Shown here: positions 15,538 through 21,196 of the stretch, piece after piece
Position numbering within the stretch: the first letter of the stretch is position 1
Layout of the letters: the number at the start of each line of letters is the position of its first letter
Origin: JAWLEV01 sp041685915
GTDB lineage: Bacteria; Chloroflexota; Anaerolineae; UBA1429
NCBI GenBank assembly: GCA_041685915.1
Contig: JAWLEV010000045.1
Coordinates: 1 to 21,196 of the forward strand
Direction of reading: 5' to 3'
Length of the DNA stretch: 21,196 nt
Position numbers and translations under genes: made by a program
Notes under the pieces: generated by a model
Databases searched by the model: none
What the model saw: the letters and a program-made list of their open reading frames with translations, nothing else
What the model was told of the DNA's origin: nothing

Positions 15538-17545
15538 ATGTCCCCACATCTCGTCATCGTAGAGTCGCCGGCCAAAGCCAAGACCATCTCCAAGTACCTG
15601 GGCGGGACATATCGGGTCCTGGCCTCCGTGGGGCACGTCCGCGACCTGCCCCCCAAAGAACTGGGCGTGGATATCGAGGACGGATTCAGCCCCACCTACC
15701 AGATAAACAAGGAAAAGGAGGACGTGATCGGCCAACTGCGGGAGGCGGCCAGGGAAAGCGATCTCGTCTATCTGGCCATGGATCCCGACCGGGAAGGCGA
15801 GGCGATCGCCTGGCACGTGGGCGAGGTCACGGGCCTGCCGGAGGATAAGACGCGACGCATCGCCTTCTATCAGGTAACAAAGTCTGCCATCCAGGAGGCC
15901 CTGCGGAATCCCCGGGGCCTGGATCGTGACCTGATCGACGCCCAGCAGAGCCGCCGCGTGCTGGACCGCCTGGTGGGCTACAAGATCAGCCCCATCCTGA
16001 GCAAGGCTATGCGCAAGCCTCTCTCCGCCGGTCGCGTGCAGTCCGTGGCTCTGCGCCTGGTGGTGGAGCGGGAGCGCGAGATCGAGGCCTTTGTACCCGA
16101 GGAGTACTGGACGCTGGAGGCGGAACTGCAGCGCCGCACGGGAAAGAAGGAGCGCTTTAAGGCCCATCTGCTGCGCATCAAGGGCGAGAAACCCCGCCTG
16201 GGCAGCAAGGAGGAGATGGATGAGATACTGCCCATCCTGTCCGAGGCCACCTACACGGTGACCAAGGTGAAAAAGGGGCAGCGCAGGCGGAATCCCCATG
16301 CCCCGTACATCACCAGCACCCTGCAGACCGATGCCTCGCACAAGCTGCACTTTTCCCCACAGCGGACCATGCGGCTGGCCCAGCAGTTGTACGAGGGGAT
16401 AGAGTTAGGTGATGAGACGGTGGGCCTCATCACCTATATGCGCACCGATTCGCCCCACGTGGCTCCCGAAGCCCAAGGGGAGGCCCGCGAGTATATTTCC
16501 GGGCGCTGGGGAAAGGAATATCTGCCCAGTAAGCCTCCCACCTACCGCTCCAAATCCTCCTCGGCCCAGGAGGCCCACGAGGCCATTCGTCCCACCTCGG
16601 TGTTCCGCACCCCGAAAAAGATGCGCAAACACCTGAACCGGAGCCAGGCGCGGCTGTACGAACTGATCTGGCGGCGCTTTGTGGCCAGCCAGATGCAGCC
16701 CGCCCTCTATGCCACCATGAGCGTGGATATCGTGGCCGCCAGGGATTATCTGTTCCGCGCCACGGGGCGCCGCCTCATCTTTCCCGGGTTCCTCGCCGTC
16801 TACAAAGAGGGAAAGGGGNNNNNNNNNNNNNNNNNNNNNNNNNNNNNNNNNNNNNNNNNNNNNNNNNNNNNNNNNNNNNNNNNNNNNNNNNNNNNNNNNN
16901 NNNNNNNNNNNNNNNNNNGAGGCCCCCGAGGTGATAAAGGAGGCGGCGCAGAAGGCTTTGGTGGCCGATCTCCCCGAGTCGCTGCGTGACCGCACCTGCC
17001 CCGAGTGTGGAAAGCCGCTCAAGGTGCGCGTCAGCAAGATGGGGCGTTTCCTGGGGTGCACGGGTTATCCCGAGTGCCGCTATACCCTCGACCTCAGCGA
17101 CCCCGAGAACCCCCAGGAGACCGAGGACGAGTTCGCCGAGGGGGAGACGTGCGAGGAGTGCGGCGGACGCATGAAGATCGTGCACTATGGCAACAGCACC
17201 TTTTTGGGCTGCGAAAATTATCCAGAGTGCAAGCACACGCGACCCATCCTCAGCGAGCGCATCAAGGAACTGGCCGCCGAGACGGCCTGCCCCAAATGCG
17301 AGCGCAAACCCATGGAACCCCGCAAGGGGCGTTACGGCGAGTACCTCTACTGCCCCGACTGCGAGGAGAACTTTTCCCTGCACAAACTGGGCCTGAACAA
17401 GGTGGAAAAGGTGGATATCCCCTGTCCGGAATGCGGACACAGCCCCCTGGAAAAGCGCACGGGCAGGTACGGCCCCTACTACCACTGCCCAGCCTGCGAG
17501 ACCAACACCTCGGAGAAAAAGATGGCCCACATTCGGGGGGAATAG
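15538..17545 (+). CDS. topA: DNA topoisomerase I, interrupted by a scaffold gap
   Basis: This is type IA topoisomerase, which relaxes negative supercoils by passing a strand through a Tyr-linked break. The ATG at 15538 has GAGGAG nine nt upstream; the TTG at 15529 abuts it and is rejected. Before the gap come the Toprim domain (IVESPAKAKTISKYLG, then MDPDREGEAIAWH with the DxDxE metal site) and the catalytic Tyr300 in GLITYMRTDSP. After the gap come four Cys4 zinc-ribbon repeats (CPEC, CEEC, CPKC, CPEC, each with a second CxxC-like pair) and the stop at 17543. The frame changes across the Ns, from position 1 to position 2. The PPRYTEASLVK and GIGRPSTYA region of the family is absent, so roughly 170-200 residues are missing and the true gap is longer than 100 bp. 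Confidence 0.95.
16819..16918. other. Scaffold gap of 100 N inside topA
   Basis: Exactly 100 undetermined bases. The round number suggests a fixed placeholder. The topA sequence on either side implies that about 500-600 bp are really missing and that the two flanks are correctly joined. Confidence 0.97.
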
Positions 17546-17562
17546 GCGTAGCCTATTCCCCC
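17536..17562. repeat. Perfect palindrome with GTA loop overlapping the topA stop
   Basis: A perfect 12-bp stem (GGGGGAATAGGC against GCCTATTCCCCC) with a GTA loop. The topA stop codon (17543-17545) lies within the left arm. No T run follows. It is the left edge of the palindrome-rich region and resembles the palindrome at 13814-13838. Confidence 0.8.
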
Positions 17563-18013
17563 GTAGGGCGGAAAGCTCTTCGCATCGCCCTACGCGCAGG
17601 GCTAAAGTCGCAGCGCTACCAAGTTACGTCCCGTGAACGGGACTTGTGGGCTGGCATCGCTCATTGGACCAAACGCCGATGCACCAAATCTCCAGAAGCC
17701 GGATTCACCGGGCGTAACTGTTCCTATGCGAGGGAAAGCGCTAGCGCTTTCCTCATAACACTGGCGTTGACGCCTGTGTGGTCAACGTTTGCGGGGGCGC
17801 ACCGTCGCACCGCCCCAAAGAGTCGGTGCTGGGGGAATTCACCTTGTGAATTGCCTTGCAGAATTGCTCTCCAATTCTCCACACCTTTGTGACTATGCAG
17901 AGTCGCAAGGCGATCTGCCAGGCAAGACGTAAGGTATCTGCACAACCAGCCCCACCTGTTCACGGCGGGACAAAGGCGCAGCCTCCAACGTCCACGAATT
18001 CGATTCACAGGTG
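17562..18013. repeat. Mosaic of short palindromes downstream of topA
   Basis: This stretch has no credible gene but many inverted repeats: CGTAGGGCG/CGCCCTACG (17562/17586), GTCCCGT-GA-ACGGGAC (17628-17643), a 20-bp perfect palindrome centred on GCTAGC (17733-17752), and GGCG-TTGA-CGCC (17763-17774). Further ones are GGGGCG/CGCCCC (17794/17811), AATTCAC-CTT-GTGAATT (17836-17852), AGAATTG/CAATTCT (17860-17878) and CACCTGT/ACAGGTG (17953/18007). The core CCTACGCGCAGGGCTAAAG (17589-17607) and a GCGTTGACGCCTGTGTGG block recur in the direct repeats at 19389 and 20392, so this is a diverged third copy of the same module set. Confidence 0.7.
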
Positions 18014-18251
18014 CCCCTCGCCTCCACTGCACTGCACTTTCGGGCTTCTCATGCGCCAACGTGTAATATTATGCCCACTCAAACCTGTAAGTCCTATTCG
18101 TGGGGACGCAAGGGAAAAGACAAGCCCTTTCCTTATGGCACAGGCGTTGCAGAAAATGGGTTCGTTTCGTAATTTATGCTTTGGAAAGCACCGAGATGGG
18201 TGGACGGCGGGAGCGAATCTCACATAAAGTTATACCCCCCGACTGGTGAAA

Positions 18252-18293
18252 GAACATTTGTTCTATTATACTATGGGGCACACAGCCTGTCAA
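18252..18293 (-). promoter_or_regulatory. Consensus promoter with overlapping LexA (SOS) box, no clear gene downstream
   Basis: On the minus strand TTGACA (18293-18288) and TATAAT (18270-18265) are separated by exactly 17 nt, a perfect consensus. The palindrome GAAC-ATTT-GTTC (18252-18263, plus strand) begins one base past the -10 box. GAAC-N4-GTTC is the LexA/DinR box of Gram-positive bacteria and, to my knowledge, of several other phyla including Chloroflexi. The predicted transcript start lies inside it, so binding would block transcription. Downstream there is only a 27-codon frame from an ATG inside the box and an unconvincing 72-codon GTG frame at 18223-18005. Confidence 0.68.
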
Positions 18294-18403
18294 AAAGGGT
18301 GAGGGGCCGTGGTAGACGGATCCGCCGGTCAAACTCTTGAATTCCGTCATATGCACTCCGTAAACATCCATCATGGCGGCACCCCTGACGATGCTGAAAA
18401 ACC

Positions 18404-18432
18404 TTGCAACTTTGTCCCAGGGTCGCTATAAT
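18404..18432 (+). promoter_or_regulatory. sigma70-type promoter for the type ISP remnant
   Basis: TTGCAA at 18404-18409 and TATAAT at 18427-18432 are separated by 17 nt. GGAGG at 18459-18463 and ATG 18469 follow, so expression signals of the broken gene are still intact. Confidence 0.75.
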
Positions 18433-18468
18433 GGGTTGATGCTGCGATCACCAACCCGGGAGGAACCC

Positions 18469-19274
18469 ATGCCCAACGCCATCCAGGAGTACGTCCGCGA
18501 ACTGCAGCGCATCCACGATACGGGAGACGCCACGGAGCACTCTTATCGGTCGGCCCTGGAGCGCCTGACGGAATCCCCGGACCAGGAGATCACCCCCACC
18601 GTGGGGATGCGGCCCTGCCGCATCCCTTGGCAGTTTCGCGTTGCGAAACTGCAGTTGCACCACAGCGTGATGCACCCCCTCCCCGCTCTCCATGGGATGG
18701 AGAGGGTGAGGCTTTTTCGCCCCGCGACGTGCTGGCCTACGCCTACGCCGTCTTTCACGCCCCCACCTATCGGGAGCGCTATGCCGAGTTCCTCAAGATC
18801 GACTTTCCCGGCCTGCCCCTCACCTCGAACGTGGAACTTTTCTGGCGGCTGGTGGCCCTGGGCAACGCCCTCATCGACCTGCATCTCCTCTCGCCGGACG
18901 CGCCGGCCCGGCGGGACGTGGGGAGGGTGAGCTTTCCTGAGCCGGGTAGCAACCGGGTCAAGGGGCGGGGCGGCTTTCCCAAATTCATCCCCGCCGGGGA
19001 ATCCCGCACCAAGCCGGGGGAGGTGGCCGAGCGTAATCGCGTCTATATCAACCTGGAGCAGTACTTTGGTGGCGTGCCCCGGGACGTGTGGGAGTTCCAG
19101 ATCGGCGGCTATCAGGTGCTTCACAAGTGGTTGAAGGATCGCAAGGGCCGCGTCCTGTCCTACGAGGAGTTGCAGCACTATCGCCGCATCGTCGTCGCCC
19201 TGCAGGAAACCATGGATCTGATGGAACGCATCGACGCTACCATCGCCGCCCACGGCGGATGGCCGATGGCATAG
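18469..19274 (+). pseudogene. Type ISP restriction-modification enzyme remnant with most of the protein deleted
   Basis: Type ISP enzymes are single polypeptides of about 1,500 residues with nuclease, helicase, methyltransferase and target-recognition parts. Here only the two ends remain. Residues 1-44 from ATG 18469 (YVRELQRIHDTGDATEHSYR, then ALERL and EITPT) match the family N terminus. From about 18708 a second frame (FSPRDVLAYAYAVFHAPTYR, then LKIDFPGLPL, GVPRDVWEFQIGGYQVLHKW and LKDRKGR) matches the C-terminal specificity domain and ends at TAG 19272. The two are in different frames and are joined by about 100 bp of hairpins (18604-18704) of no coding sense. The nuclease, helicase and methyltransferase parts are all gone, so it cannot restrict or methylate. 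An intact promoter and ribosome binding site suggest recent loss or an assembly join at repeats. Confidence 0.82.
18604..18704. repeat. Four tandem hairpins replacing the middle of the type ISP gene
   Basis: Four hairpins follow head to tail, each with a 3-nt loop: GGGATGCGGC-CCT-GCCGCATCCC (18604-18626), CAGTTTCGC-GTT-GCGAAACTG (18631-18651), TGCACCAC-AGC-GTGATGCA with one mismatch (18656-18674), and CTCTCCAT-GGG-ATGGAGAG (18686-18704). They have different sequences but the same design as the intergenic palindromes elsewhere in this region. Confidence 0.85.
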
Positions 19275-19388
19275 GCTGTCGCACCGCCCTAAAGAGGCGG
19301 GGCTGGCATCACGTAGGGCGGAAAGGTGTTCCGCCCCTGGGCCAGCTGCGGTGGCCTCGCGTAGCCTCCAACCGTTCCGACCATGGTG

Positions 19389-19523
19389 CCTACGCGCAGG
19401 GCTAAAGCGGGCCAGTGCGCAAGTCCCATTGATGGGACGCAACTACGTAGCACACGCGTTAACGCCTGTGTGGCTCGCAGACGAGAACCCCGGATGGTGG
19501 GTCGGAACGTTGTTCCGACCTGG
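19389..19523 (+). repeat. 135-bp direct repeat, copy 1, upstream of the toxin-antitoxin pair
   Basis: It matches 20392-20526 with three substitutions and no gap (offset 1003). It contains the CCTACGCGCAGGGCTAAAGC core, the hairpin GTCCCAT-TG-ATGGGAC, GCGTTAACGC, and GGTCGGAAC-GTT-GTTCCGACC (19500-19520). It runs on into another hairpin, GGGCGGATT-GCC-AATCCGCCC (19522-19542), that copy 2 lacks. A related TCACGTAGGGCGGA lies upstream at 19309. The 19275-19678 interval otherwise holds only the vapB promoter and palindrome. Confidence 0.93.
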
Positions 19524-19558
19524 GCGGATTGCCAATCCGCCCTACGTAATTCCACGCT

Positions 19559-19586
19559 TTGCGTTATGGGTCTGTCAGAGTATTAT
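19559..19586 (+). promoter_or_regulatory. probable promoter of the toxin-antitoxin operon
   Basis: TTGCGT at 19559-19564 and TATTAT at 19581-19586 are 16 nt apart, about 90 nt upstream of the antitoxin ATG. It lies just outside the repeat, so the pair carries its own promoter. Confidence 0.5.
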
Positions 19587-19603
19587 GGTGTTGGCAAAAA
19601 CAT

Positions 19604-19617
19604 GTCGCGAGCGCGAC
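19604..19617. promoter_or_regulatory. candidate antitoxin operator palindrome
   Basis: GTCGCG-AG-CGCGAC sits about 18 bp past the -10 box and 61 bp before the antitoxin start. Toxin-antitoxin operons are usually autorepressed through such palindromes. However, short palindromes are abundant in this region, so the assignment is tentative. Confidence 0.35.
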
Positions 19618-19678
19618 GCCCAAGAAAAGCGCTTGCTGGGGGATATGAGGTCGAGGAGCGCCTGGAAAGGAATCAAAG

Positions 19679-19933
19679 ATGGAGCAATCTTTTGGAAACC
19701 GTTTAGAAGAAGCACTGCGAGGATTACCTCCTGACAAGATACGTGAGGTGGCGGACTTTGCCGAGTATTTGCGCCAAAAGTACGTGGGCGACGCGCCACG
19801 ACGCGGATCCCCTGAGGCCATATTGCGGGCCTTGGAGGAGGTGGGACCCTTGAATTTTGAACCAAATGAATTGGACACACTGCTGAGCGAGGTTCAGTCG
19901 ATGCGCGAAATGGAGATAGAGACCGATGACTGA
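19679..19933 (+). CDS. Antitoxin of a VapBC-type module (DUF2281-like)
   Basis: The 84-residue acidic protein resembles DUF2281-type antitoxins. Its first half holds the helix LPPDKIREVADFAEYLRQKY (15-34), a pattern shared by many small antitoxins of this class. The second half (EAILRALEEVGPLNFEPNEL, then DTLLSEVQSM) would be the toxin-wrapping tail. The ATG at 19679 has GGAAAGG eight nt upstream. Its last 8 nt overlap the toxin start, the usual translational coupling in type II modules. It is expected to neutralise the PIN toxin and probably to repress the operon. No clear ribbon-helix-helix or AbrB motif is visible, so its DNA-binding mode is unknown. Confidence 0.78.
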   Translation: MEQSFGNRLEEALRGLPPDKIREVADFAEYLRQKYVGDAPRRGSPEAILRALEEVGPLNFEPNELDTLLSEVQSMREMEIETDD

Positions 19934-20330
19934 CTATCTCCTAGACACGAATCATGCCAGTTGGCTGCTAGCTCGACAAGAGTCCGTCGTTGCTCGGGTG
20001 CGAGAAGCGCAGACTGGTGATTCTGTGCTCGGAATCTCGATGACAGTCTTGGGAGAGCTATACTACGCCGTATACGCCAGCCAACGCGCCGCCGAGAACC
20101 TGCGCCGTCTGCAGGCGTTGGTCGGCACATTTACACTTTGGCCCTTTGACGCCCTGGCGGCCCAGGAATTTGGGCGCATTCAGGCCGAGCAAAAAGCCAA
20201 AGGGCGCCCTATCCCCCCGATGGACGCTCAGATCGCGGCTATAGTACGGCTAAACAACCTAACACTCCTTACAGACGATCACCACTTTGCCTTCATAGAC
20301 GGTATCACGGTTGAGAATTGGCGCGCTTGA
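19926..20330 (+). CDS. vapC: PIN-domain ribonuclease toxin (VapC family)
   Basis: The 134-residue protein is a single PIN domain, a Mg2+/Mn2+-dependent RNase that typically cleaves tRNA or rRNA to halt translation until neutralised. The acidic metal-site residues are all present: D7 in YLLDTNHAS, E44 in LGELYYAVY, D100 in PPMDAQIAAI, and D117/D118 in LLTDDHHF. Length and order are typical of VapC, so the toxin looks active. It starts inside the antitoxin gene (8-nt overlap) and ends 61 bp before the second direct repeat. The RNA target cannot be read from sequence. Confidence 0.88.
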   Translation: MTDYLLDTNHASWLLARQESVVARVREAQTGDSVLGISMTVLGELYYAVYASQRAAENLRRLQALVGTFTLWPFDALAAQEFGRIQAEQKAKGRPIPPMDAQIAAIVRLNNLTLLTDDHHFAFIDGITVENWRA

Positions 20331-20391
20331 ATCGAAACGGGCGGAGACATCACGTAAAGACGCCGTCACGTAGGGCGGACTGACAATTAGC

Positions 20392-20526
20392 CCTACGCGC
20401 AGGGCTAAAGCGGGCCAGTGCCCAAGTCCCATTGATGGGACGCAACTACGTAGCACACGCGTTAACGCCTGTGTGGCTCGCAGACGAGAACCCCGGATGG
20501 TAGGTCGGAACGTTGTTCCGCCCTGG
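20392..20526 (+). repeat. 135-bp direct repeat, copy 2, downstream of the toxin-antitoxin pair
   Basis: It matches copy 1 (19389-19523) with three substitutions, so 132 of 135 bases are identical. TCACGTAGGGCGGA at 20366-20379 precedes it, as in copy 1. It runs into the hairpin GGAGGC-GCA-GCCTCC (20525-20539). The motif GGCGCAGCCTCCAAC at that exit also occurs at about 17985. Apart from this repeat, the 20331-20851 interval holds the small frame at 20648-20686 and the promoter at 20784-20812. Confidence 0.93.
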
Positions 20527-20647
20527 AGGCGCAGCCTCCAACTTACGATTCTGCACCGACGTGTACTCTTTGGGCCTGCGCACAGCCTGTTTCCAACGGG
20601 CTTGGTGTGACAGACGTGGATTTCAATCCTCGACGCAGGACGGGTGT

Positions 20648-20686
20648 TCATGCGCCCCGCCCGACCATCTTCTCATACAGATTCAT
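20648..20686 (-). other. Twelve-codon frame behind a strong ribosome binding site (possible gene-start remnant)
   Basis: On the minus strand AAGGAGG (20700-20694) lies seven nt before ATG 20686, which opens MNLYEKMVGRGA and then stops at TGA. This may be the surviving 5' end of a gene cut off by the repeat-rich DNA, or chance. No convincing promoter is seen. Confidence 0.25.
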
Positions 20687-20783
20687 CGCAAAGCCTCCTT
20701 AGGAAGACAGGGCCATCCCTGAACCTAGCCTATTCTGGCGTGGCTGCTCGCGTGCGCGAAGGCCGTGCGAGGGCCAGGTGATG

Positions 20784-20812
20784 TTGACGCCCTGTGGCCT
20801 GCATAGCATAAT
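20784..20812 (+). promoter_or_regulatory. sigma70-type promoter for the Gfo/Idh/MocA gene
   Basis: TTGACG at 20784-20789 and CATAAT at 20807-20812 are separated by 17 nt. The leader is about 33 nt, with AAGGAG at 20836-20841 before ATG 20852. Confidence 0.72.
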
Positions 20813-20851
20813 GGCCATGATAGGGCAATCTTGTAGAAGGAGCTTTCTGGA

Positions 20852-21196
20852 ATGGATATGGTAAGAACTGCTATCGTGGGGATGGGTATCGGGCGCCACA
20901 ATGGACGAGGCATCGCCCGCAACGAGCGCGGGCGGGTGGTCGCTCTGTGTGACATCGTGGAGGACCGCATGAAAGAGTTTGCAGAGGAGCTTCCCGAGCC
21001 GGTCACCTTTTATACCGATTACAAAGAGATGTGTCAGGACCCCGACATCGATGCCGTGTTCGTTGGGACGCCCAATCAACTGCACGTACCGGTGGCCCTT
21101 GAGGCGGTGCGCAACGGCAAGCACGTGCTGGTGACCAAGCCCCTCGCCGATTGTGAGGAGGCTGCCAGGGAACTGGTCGAGACCGCTGAGGCCAGC
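20852..21196 (+). CDS. Gfo/Idh/MocA family oxidoreductase, N-terminal part (cut by window end)
   Basis: The first 115 codons are present and the frame is still open at the last base. They form the NAD(P)-binding Rossmann domain of the glucose-fructose oxidoreductase/inositol dehydrogenase family: AIVGMGIGRHNGRGIARN near the N terminus, VALCDIVED at the end of strand 2, then DAVFVGTPNQLHVPVAL and GKHVLVTKPLAD. The usual EKP is TKP, a common variant that keeps the catalytic-region Lys. Such enzymes oxidise sugars, inositols or their derivatives; the substrate domain lies beyond the window. It has its own promoter and ribosome binding site. It is the first recognisable metabolic gene after the accessory region. 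Confidence 0.92.
   Translation, partial: MDMVRTAIVGMGIGRHNGRGIARNERGRVVALCDIVEDRMKEFAEELPEPVTFYTDYKEMCQDPDIDAVFVGTPNQLHVPVALEAVRNGKHVLVTKPLADCEEAARELVETAEAS

Noticed and set aside
18005..18223. A 72-codon minus-strand GTG frame downstream of the SOS promoter as an SOS-regulated gene
   Set aside because: It has a poorly placed G-rich site, overlaps an ATG-TGA, shows no motif and runs into the palindrome field. Kept only as a note under the promoter.
19389..20526. An insertion sequence or composite transposon
   Set aside because: There is no transposase frame, and the two flanking elements are direct repeats without terminal inverted repeats or visible target duplications.
17536..20540. A CRISPR array
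   Set aside because: The repeats are not regularly spaced, differ from one another, have no spacer-sized unique intervals, and no cas gene is nearby.
20259..20651. A 130-codon minus-strand frame across the second direct repeat and the end of vapC
   Set aside because: Most of its residues are a translation of the 135-bp repeat; the same peptide appears opposite copy 1. It is repeat sequence read as protein.

Overview
The window looks like part of a metagenome-assembled or draft genome of a GC-rich bacterium. It contains a 100-N scaffold gap at 16819-16918. The best lineage guess, by inference only, is Chloroflexota (Anaerolineae-like). Supporting points are a secreted protein ending in a VFVPIIM tail like the xLPL tails of Chloroflexi exoproteins, acidic TPTP-rich linkers behind signal peptides, a SOS box of the GAAC-N4-GTTC type, and intergenic mosaics of small palindromes. 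Promoters follow the sigma70 consensus closely, several with exact 17-nt spacers.

Layout. Positions 1-3567 (+) carry sugar and nucleoside metabolism: a 5'-truncated GH4 glycosidase, then araD (L-ribulose-5-phosphate 4-epimerase) and a TGS-domain nucleoside kinase behind one promoter. Positions 3576-6594 (-) carry two exported proteins: a papain-like cysteine protease and a DUF4139 protein followed by a clear intrinsic terminator. Positions 6759-10251 (-) form an operon: a magnesium/cobalt chelatase gene of the chlI/chlD type, split into two frames at a run of nine A, then an EamA (DMT) transporter fused to a degenerate PAP2-like membrane domain. A divergent promoter pair at 10292-10369 separates this from rbsK, an acoX-like NAD-kinase-fold gene and lpdA (10409-13775, +). 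Positions 14022-17545 (+) carry a SAM methyltransferase, a membrane-anchored SagB-type nitroreductase and topA, which the scaffold gap interrupts.

From 17536 to about 20540 the DNA is accessory. It holds a dense field of short hairpins, many with 3-nt loops. It also holds an orphan consensus promoter overlaid with a LexA box, a type ISP restriction-modification gene whose middle is missing and replaced by four hairpins, and a VapBC-type toxin-antitoxin pair bracketed by two 135-bp direct repeats (3 mismatches). The window ends in the first 115 codons of a Gfo/Idh/MocA oxidoreductase with its own promoter.

The strongest observation is the chelatase locus. The ChlI-like ATPase frame ends 9 nt after an A9 run. 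The ChlD-like VWA frame opens exactly in the -1 frame at that run, has no good ribosome binding site of its own, and a GC-rich hairpin lies 8 nt downstream. This matches the reported programmed frameshifting in chlD genes, where one gene yields both the small and the medium chelatase subunit. The second strongest is the modular palindrome field and its association with gene loss and the toxin-antitoxin cassette.
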